Part shown: positions 19,133-25,812 of the stretch, in pieces
Layout of the letters: each line of letters starts with the position of its first letter
Numbering within the stretch: position 1 is the stretch's first letter
Assembly: GCA_048213135.1 (NCBI GenBank)
Contig: PS015597.1
Span: forward strand, 1-25,812
Length of the DNA: 25,812 bases
Direction: 5' to 3'
Source of the DNA: Reclinomonas americana ATCC 50394
Lineage: Eukaryota > Jakobida > Jakobea > Jakobida
Notes under the pieces: model-generated
What the model was told of the DNA's origin: nothing
Databases searched by the model: none
What the model saw: the letters and a program-made list of their open reading frames with translations, nothing else
Position numbers and translations under genes: made by a program

Positions 19133-22100
19133 TCATGGTCGGCGGTGGATGCCCAATTGCTCGTCCTCCACTTGCTGCAGGAGCGTGAGTGGCGCAGTGT
19201 GTGCATAGTGCGGAGACTCATCCGTATCGTCGTCGGCGTCGTCGTCGCCGCCACCGCGGTGCAGTGCCTTGGTCAGTCGATGCGCTGTGGCACCAAAGAG
19301 GGCCTCAAAGCGCGGCGAGAAGCGACGGCAAAAGAGCACGAGGTCGCGCAGCCCGCCAAACATGACGCTCTGCGTCATGCGCGGTCAGCAGGAAATGGCA
19401 GACAACAACAAGAGGATGAGAGTCACCTTGATGGGCGCCTCAGGTGCATCGGTGTGAGTTTCGTCTCCGGCGGCCAGCGACACCAGCAGCGGCACGAGGT
19501 CGCGCCACGCACCCAGAAACTGCTGGTATGGGAGGGCCACGTTCTCCGCATCCACACTGCACACATCGGCAAGACGGGTGGTGAGGCACTGAAGGAGCAA
19601 TATATTTCCTCACTCTATCCCTCCTTCGCAACGTCTTGTGAACAGCCAGACACGCCATCTTCGTGCATCTCCACAGGACCAGCAAGTACTCTTGATCAGG
19701 CGAAGGCCCCTCTCTGTGCGAGGAATGAACAACAACAAGCAACTCGGAGAGGAGTTCAAGCGCCGATGACGCAACGAATTCTGCAGCTGCGCCACCCCCG
19801 CCGCACCACCACCACCACCACCACCACCACCACCAGTAGCGGTAGCCTCGCCTCGCAACGCACACCACTGCTCGCCGACAGCATCACACAATCTCAATAT
19901 CACTTCGGCATCGTTCGCCAGAGTCGTCGACTCATCGTCAGCCGTCGCTGCGCGTGTGTCGTCCAACTGGCGGCAGCTGGCACCGTCGCGACACCGAATA
20001 CGAGCGGCGGCAACCAGCAGCCAGAAGAGAATGCGCAGCTGTGCGTCGCGAGCGCCAGTGCTGGCAGTCTGCAACGGCACCCAAAGAGATTTCAGCATGT
20101 GAAATAGAGGGTTCACCGGTTGCCACTCCACTCACCGCTGTGCCTTGCCGACTCGCCGGCGCCGCAAGCATGGCAGAGAGCATGTCGGGCGACTGGCACG
20201 CCAATCGGAACGCACACTCGGAGGCCACTCGCAGCGCATCCACTTGATGGGCTACGAAAACGGAAGAGATCAGAAAAAAACGGGATGCGAGAAAAACGCA
20301 TGCAAGCAAGAGGACGAAACAGGGCACGGGCGGAACCACGGGCGCAGCAAGCATGTCCACCAAGGTCGACCATACGGCACGCGATCGCATTGACGCGGCG
20401 AGGCCATTGTGGAAGCGTGGTGCAGTCATGTCGAGTGCACAAGCCTGCACGACGGGTGTGAGTAGCAGCGCTCTAGAATCTGTGAAACGACACATGCACG
20501 CACCTCCAGTAACCGCTGGAGCTGTGCAAAGTACGGCGCCGTGCCGTGATCGACACAGGCACGCAGCAGGTTTGTCAGCTGCGACACCGAGTCGTCGGCA
20601 CTCAGCAACGGGAGACCGCGACCCGGAGTGTTGTGCGCGAGAATTGCAGCGTGCACCTCGCACACGGCCCCAATGCTGCACACCGGCGAGCGCACGGCCG
20701 CCACTAAACTGCGACGGATCGCGTCCACGCCCTCCAGCGACTGCCGCGAAAATGAGAGAAAGAGCATAATGTCAACGCGCAAAGGAAGACCAACGCACCG
20801 ACAGTGGCCGGCGAGCTGCCGAAAGCACCGCCTCGGCCAGTCGAAGGAGGGCGGTGCACAAGTCGCCGTCAGAGGCCAGTGCCGGCTGTCGCATCACACT
20901 CTCGAGCAGACTGCCGACACCGTCCACATGCGACACGTCGAGTTGCGCAGGGCACGCAAAACGCATGTACACCACCAGCTTGGAGATGGTGGACGCTGGA
21001 GGGACGTCGGCGGTGGCCGCAAACGGATCCGTGGAGGAGACAAAATCGGCGAGCTGCACGCACAAAATGATGGAGAGACATGAGAAACGAGTTGCTCTCC
21101 TCTTCCTCGCTATTTCTTCAACTCACCGGCTTCTCCAGCGGCAGCTTTGCTTGCAAGAGCAACTCTTTCAGCTCCACAAATGCCGCTCCGTGATCTGCCA
21201 ACACTCGACTCTGCTCGACCGCATCAATGGCCACCAGCGAGGAGGTGGTCACGCGAGCGAAAGCAGAGCACAGGAACTCGGCTCGCAGCGCGCGCCATCG
21301 ACTGCTCGACGCTCCCTTCTGCGGCGCCACGCACAACGCCTTCACCACCGTGCACAGCGACGTCGGAGAGACCCACGACTGGTGCTGCACAATGACGCGA
21401 CAGCACTCGAGCGAGGCCTCGCTGGGCTCGCCGGCCAACACCGCCGCCGATGTTGCTGAACAGCACATGGTGACCAACGTCTGCAACTCGCTGGAGTCGG
21501 CCTGAGGGGCGCCGTCCCGAAACACGGCCTGTGATGTGTGCAGAGGGAGTGAGAGATCAGAAAGAGACAAAAAACAAAGGAGAACGTCGCGCACATGGCG
21601 AAGCAGGGCGCAGAACGCAGAGCGCCAGTGCGCAGCGCACTCGGCGTTCCAAGGTGCTGAGGTCACGCCCAACGCCGGCAACAACAGGCGGAAGAAATGC
21701 ACTTGCCATGGTCGAGCGTTTCTGGCGTTTCGACAACGGTGAGATTGCAGGGCGACAGCAAAGGAACACATCGCAAGTCAACCAACCTAGAATTGCGCTC
21801 CACCCACTGTTGCATCTCCCGAGCAATCAGGAGCTGCAGCGGGGAATCATATCGCGATTCACCCGTGACCTGTTGCTCCACTTCGCGCGTCATCGCCACC
21901 AGACAGTGGACGTACGGTTCCGAGCTGGCGCCTGCGACCAACACTTCAGGTCGCTGCGCGAGGCACTCCAGCAGCCGGAAATACAGCTCCACGCTTGCCA
22001 ACTGCCGAGGCGGGGGGGGGGGGGGGGGGAGGTAAGCTTCTTGGAAGAGCAGAGGTGGTGAGCCAAATACAAAAGACCTTGAGACTCGTCAACTCCGTGT

Positions 22101-24563
22101 CATTGGCGCTGACGGAGCGCGCCAGGTGCGGCAGCAAGCTCTCGATAGGGAACTGAGGTGGCGGCGCGTACTCTCGCATCAGCGCCGCCACGTCGCGACA
22201 AATTTGCACGCATTGCAGTGGATCGGTGGACGAGTCGACAAAGAGAGCGTGGGCGAGGGACAGCCCGCGCTCCCACATAATGGGCGCGGCGATCCTCAAC
22301 CGACTTTGTGCATGCAGTCGCATGGAGTCCTACGTCGGAGGCACAGGTCAGTCTATAACACAAGAAGGTGCGCCTTCTATCTCCATTGCTCCCTTCGCCC
22401 ACACCCACCTGCATGGCATCCAGCGCCCGCACGACGTGCAGAAAGAGTGCACCAATGGCCGGCACGAGTGGTGTGGCCTGCGGCAAGTGCTCCAGCAGAC
22501 GGATGGTGCGGTACATGACGATTTCCCGCGGCTCCAGTGTCATTGCCGGCTGAATGAGGTCGTCGGCGCAGTTCGGCAGACAGCGAATGCACGCCGTCAC
22601 AATGGCCGCTGTGGCATCGACCGCCGACATGTACGCGTCGTCCAGCATATTCCAAATCAGCGGTAGCAGACTGGCCGCTTGTTCCTGAACCACATGCTGG
22701 CTGTTGGTGATGCCGCTGCTGAAGAGCGTGGAGCAGCCGAGAATGGCGTCAGTCATGCGCAGAATCGTGCAGGTAACCTACAGGCGTGACACAACAGCGT
22801 CAATAGGAGGGAGAACCGGCAACACCACGAAATGCTTGCGCTCACCGACGGCGGCACCGGTTGATAGAGGGCGACACATACGAGTCGCGACAGCAACACT
22901 GATGCCGGCGAGGTGAGGACGGCGGTCTTGGGCGAGCTCTGCAGGCTGAGTGCGAGGTTCACCTCCGGCAGTCCGCGATGTGCTTCGCCTGCAGTCGAGC
23001 AGCAGTGTGTGTGAAGGAGAGGGGCGAGTATCGCGTGCGCGGGGATACAGACGCAACTGCGCACAAAAGGCATGCACAATTGCTTTTCCTTGTTGCTGTT
23101 GCCCGGGAGAATGCCGCACGCCAGCTGCAGAAACTCGCATGCCAGCGTAACAAACTGCAGAAGCTCGGCCGCCGTGCACGTCTGGTACAAGTGCGCCGAC
23201 TCGGCGAGCACGCTGGCCACGTTGCCGAGCGTCGTCGCCACTGGCCCACTGGCCTCGAACAGCAGCGGCTCTGCTGACACGGACGCGGTGGAGGCGGCGT
23301 GGGTGTGCCACAAATGGCGCATTTGGCGCACAATCAGATGCAGGGCGCAGAGAGTGAAGGGGACGGGCAGGTGCGGTTGGATGGCTTCGGCGAGCACCCA
23401 GAGTGGAATGCTGATGCTGTTGAGGGGAAGAAAGGGGGCAAGTCAATACGTGCGAGGAGACGCAGACCGGACGTGCATGAGTTACCTCATGCGCGACAGC
23501 AAGCACATCCACGCACACCCACGACGGGTGCGGTTCAGCAAATCGGCGCCGTCCAGGTAGGATACGACGTGGACGCCGGTGACGCTGCGGTGGGATTGGA
23601 ACATGCGGACGACGAACTCGAATTCCTGGGAGGGGAAGGGTGGGAAGGGGTGATTGGGGGAAGGGGGATGAGAGGAAGGAAGGTGGGAGAAGAAGAAGAA
23701 GAAGAAAAAGAAGAAGAAGATGAAGATGAAGATGACGATAATGTTGATCCTATCTTTCGTCTCTCTCTCGCTCCCGCTCACGTCTTTATGCAAGCTCTTC
23801 TCCCTTTACCACTCCCTTTCCCGCCATCGCTCTCCCTCTCCAACAACCACGCAACTTCCCTATCCTCATGCATCGCCTGAAACGCGGTGAAGAGAGCCAC
23901 AAAGCTGGCGGTGAACTGCTCCGACACATCAATGTGCATGGCTGCCGCAAGCACCTCGTCCTTCATCCACGCATCGAGAACCTGCACCGCACAAATGAGG
24001 GGAAAGTCCCTGCCAGCAAATGAATGGCTGCAGTAACTCGTTGATTCGGCACAGAGGCAGCCAGCTTCTCGTGCTCGTCGATCAACTCGTCACACCAGGC
24101 CGGCAGCACGTCGCGCACGACCAGCGCAAATTGCGGTACGCGCGCCAGCAGCCGCTCCATTCTTCGCATCAGCACGGTCCAGCGGTGCTCCGTGGTCATG
24201 AACTACACATACACATTGGGCACATCAGCATTGAGGAAACACTTGCTGTGCGAGTTTCCACTTGCCGATAGTGCTGGATCGCCATCCGACCGACGCCAAA
24301 GCGGGCCGGCTTGCACGCATTCGGGTGCATCGGGCTGCATTACACGACGAAGAAGAAGTGGTTGCGCGGCACAGGCGCGGCGTAAGAAAGGGTACAGGAA
24401 TCTGGAGAGTGCGTCGTTCCTGGATGGTGGAGAGAAGTGAATGAGATGGACGAAAGGAAAGAAAGTGAAACTCGACGCACCAAGCCTGCGCTGCATCAAC
24501 AGAGTCGGTCGGCTCTGGCACATCCATGGTGGCCACGGCGGCGTAGAGAAGGCGCGATAGCAC
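19133..24563 (-). CDS. Large all-helical HEAT-type protein, possibly importin/exportin-like; 5' end incomplete
   Basis: Exons in transcription order (plus coordinates): 24563-24481, 24419-24396, 24334-24262, 24202-24038, 23981-23856, 23625-23486, 23416-23058, 22988-22846, 22777-22409, 22329-22078, 22001-21787, 21721-21595, 21528-21127, 21053-20799, 20740-20504, 20444-20321, 20251-20136, 20068-19864, 19786-19633, 19556-19427, 19369-19133. Every junction is phase-consistent and the total is 3936 nt (1311 residues). The first visible exon opens directly after an acceptor; its ATG at 24527 sits in GCCACCATGG and may be the true start. Sequence is rich in paired amphipathic helices (SALELLSELLVVV, MYRTIRLLEHLPQ) and lacks signal peptide or membrane spans. 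An early ARFGVGRMAIQHYRQF, with an acidic tail near the end, recalls karyopherin-beta proteins, but identity is unproven. The acidic stretch is GGGDDDADDDTDE. Confidence 0.6.
19800..19835. repeat. (CAC/GTG) trinucleotide repeat within an intron
   Basis: About ten CAC/CCA units on the plus strand. On the minus strand they fall inside the proposed 77-nt intron 19863-19787. Confidence 0.8.
22012..22029 (-). repeat. 18-nt poly-C tract serving as the polypyrimidine tract of an intron
   Basis: Eighteen G on the plus strand are C18 on the transcribed strand, ending about 10 nt before the acceptor GGCAG of the intron 22077-22002. Confidence 0.85.
23680..23740. repeat. (GAA)n / (GATGAA)n repeat in a 230-nt intron
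   Basis: GAA-type triplets on the plus strand (TTC on the transcribed strand) fill the middle of the intron 23855-23626, the longest intron of the helical protein gene. Confidence 0.8.
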
Positions 24564-24627
24564 CTGGTGTGGGGAAAGAGTGAGAAAAGAGGAGCGCTCA
24601 TGATCCAGTCTCTCTCTTCCTCTCCCC

Positions 24628-24647
24628 NNNNNNNNNNNNNNNNNNNN
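24628..24647. other. 20-N placeholder gap
   Basis: Exactly 20 N, upstream of the first visible exon of the minus-strand helical protein gene. That gene's 5' exon, leader or promoter may lie in or beyond it. Confidence 0.9.
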
Positions 24648-24704
24648 CTCATGATCTCTCTCGGACGTCAACCATCAGTTCCCTGGCGCAGCGGGCCTCA
24701 AGGT

Positions 24705-24795
24705 CTGTGCAAAAACACCTCGAAGACCGCCATTGGCGAGTTCATGACGGCGCGCCCGGCCTCAATGGAGACCTCTCGATCTCTCGAACAGTTTT
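24705..24795 (+). pseudogene. Decayed partial copy of the gene at 25389
   Basis: The block AACACCTCGAAGACCGCC at 24714-24731, followed by CGAGTTCATGAC, CGCCCGGCCTC and TGGAGACCTC, matches 25421-25503 in order. It carries small deletions that break the frame (the intact gene reads KHLEDRLANAREFM there). No start codon in frame and no continuation beyond about 24795 was found. It lies about 700 bp upstream of the intact copy, in the same direction, with a tandem repeat array between them. Confidence 0.7.
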
Positions 24796-24901
24796 TCAAA
24801 GCGAGCTCCTTCGCGATCGCGATATCTCGAGTTCGAAATGATCTCTTGCGCATGCGGAAGTCAACTATCAGCTCCCACGTGAGTACTCATGATCTGTCCG
24901 A

Positions 24902-25375
24902 GTTGCAGAACGCGAGATACACAGACTGCTGCAGAAAACGAATTGCCAACGTCGCAAAGTCGACGTCTTCCTGCAGCTGTAGGAACAGGACCATACGAGA
25001 TCAAACGCTCCGGCTACCACGTCCACTGCCTCAGCTGCAGAACGCGCGACACACTGCAGCAGCAGAGAAAGAAGAGCCAACGTCGCAAAGTCTTCCTGCA
25101 GCTGTCACTTGCGACAATCACTGCAACTGAACAGGATGAAAGGATGTCAAGGCTTGCCATCTTGCAAGTCAACCGTCTGCGCTGCAGGATACGCAACACG
25201 CAACTGCAGAGAAAGAAGAAGAGCAAACGTCGCAAAGTCCTGACATTTGCAAAACTATCACATGCTGAAACAGGACGGTAGGAGGTCAAGGCTTAAGTCA
25301 ACCGTCTGCGCCGCAGGATACGCAACACGCAACTGCAGAGAAACAAGACGAGCAAACGTCGTAAAGTCCTGCGAA
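24902..25375. repeat. Four-copy tandem repeat (about 130-147 bp) upstream of the gene at 25389
   Basis: The core ACGTCGYAAAGTC recurs with its first base at 24949, 25080, 25227 and 25356 (spacing 131, 147, 129). Each copy is preceded by a CTGCAG-rich block and GAGAAA; copies 3 and 4 share TCAACCGTCTGCGC and GATACGCAACACGCAACTGCAG almost exactly. The array ends about 14 bp before the ATG at 25389, so it fills the likely leader and promoter of that gene. Open frames run through parts of it on both strands, but no exon structure is convincing. Confidence 0.75.
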
Positions 25376-25388
25376 TCACACAACACAA

Positions 25389-25665
25389 ATGGAGCTCAGT
25401 GAGAACCAACTCTCCACTCTCAAACACCTCGAAGACCGCCTCGCCAATGCACGCGAGTTCATGACCGCGGTGCTCACACGCCCGGCCTCCGTGGAGACCT
25501 CGCTCGATCGGTTGTTGACTGGTGGCAAGGCGTCGACGTCGACACTGGCGGAGCAGCGACAGGCGCTTGCTGAGTCATTGGTGCCCGTGCGGCAGCGAGT
25601 GAGGCCGCCTCTCACTCGCTTCGCGGCCGTTGTGGATGACGTGGCGGCGGTGTTGCAGCAGTTGA
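25389..25665 (+). CDS. 5' exon of an unknown helical protein, partial
   Basis: ATG at 25389 in ACAAATGG opens 92 codons of clearly coding, helix-rich sequence (MELSENQLSTLKHLEDRLAN, later TLAEQRQALAESLVPVRQRV and VDDVAAVLQQL). It looks like a coiled-coil or tethering-complex style N-terminus, but I do not recognise the family. I end the exon at 25665, before a GTGGAG donor, because what follows is a GA microsatellite, just as in the last AATF-like intron. The alternative is reading on to a TGA at 25803-25805 (138 residues) with an Arg-Glu repeat tail. A damaged copy of codons 11-38 lies at 24705-24795. Confidence 0.55.
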
Positions 25666-25676
25666 GTGGAGGGAGG

Positions 25677-25805
25677 GAGAGGGAGAGGGAGAGAGAGACA
25701 ACTGAGAGAGAGAGAGAGAGAGAAAACAGAGACACAGAGAGCCTGACAGGGAGAGAGAGAGAGAGCATTGAGAGAGAGCCTGGCAGAGAGACAGAGAAAG
25801 ACTGA
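25677..25805. repeat. GA-rich microsatellite at the window end
   Basis: Interrupted (GA)n with CAGAGA variants running to the end of the window. It is probably intronic with respect to the gene at 25389. Confidence 0.85.
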
Positions 25806-25812
25806 GACACAG

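Noticed and set aside
19589-19613. A 25-nt ultra-short intron on the minus strand (GTGAGG...TTCAG)
   Set aside because: Phase allows it, but a 76-nt intron (19632-19557) with a GTTGCG donor also fits and matches the length of the other introns in the gene.
25014-25281. Open frames on both strands through the four-copy repeat
   Set aside because: The repeat spacing (131, 147, 129) is not a multiple of three throughout, so a repeated peptide cannot stay in frame. There is no start or splice context that I trust.
1-25812. CRISPR arrays, tRNA or rRNA genes, transposase or reverse-transcriptase genes
   Set aside because: None were seen by eye. The repeats present are head-to-tail duplications or microsatellites without spacer structure, and no recognisable RNA gene box or catalytic motif was found.

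Overview
The window is nuclear DNA from an intron-rich, microsatellite-rich unicellular eukaryote. The grounds are GT-AG introns (mostly 56-90 nt, with acceptors ending in CAG or TAG), long (CT)n/(GA)n/(CA)n runs, and a mix of modular secreted proteins with a conserved eukaryotic ribosome-biogenesis gene. I cannot name the species. Four runs of N interrupt it: 530 N at 759-1288, 245 N at 10657-10901, and three runs of exactly 20 N (11669, 16558, 24628) that look like placeholders of unknown length would bring the total to five.

Left region (1-7.6 kb). Two divergent genes, both starting with signal peptides, lie 150 bp apart. Leftward is the first exon of an unknown secreted protein (176 to 101). 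Rightward is a 12-exon gene (327 to 7491) for a large secreted protein built from IPT/filamin-like beta modules, two L-type lectin domains, two LamG-like jellyrolls, a cadherin-like domain and two PAN/Apple-like domains. The reading frame closes across all proposed introns. Every module-bounding intron downstream of 4.9 kb is phase 1, the usual signature of exon shuffling. An AATAAA lies about 135 bp after the stop.

Middle region (7.5-13.4 kb). About 6 kb without a convincing gene: pyrimidine-rich sequence, microsatellites, local tandem duplications, and a family of about 350-bp repeat units present in opposite orientations around the gaps.

Right region (13.4-25.8 kb). A three-exon orphan gene (13468-15292) is followed by a roughly 145-bp tandem repeat and then an eight-exon AATF/Bfr2 homologue (15903-19113; acidic N-terminus, AATF domain, C-terminal TRAUB domain). 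Its stop codon lies 19 bp from the stop of a convergent gene on the minus strand (24563 to 19133). That gene has at least 21 exons and encodes an all-helical protein of about 1300 residues, possibly of the importin/exportin type. Upstream of it are a decayed copy of the last gene, a four-copy tandem repeat, and the 5' exon of an unknown helical protein (25389 onward).

The splice structure recurs across genes. Intron phases agree at every junction proposed, total CDS lengths divide by three, and a 5' splice site beginning GTTGCG occurs in four different genes. Gene models are by eye, without transcripts or database searches.
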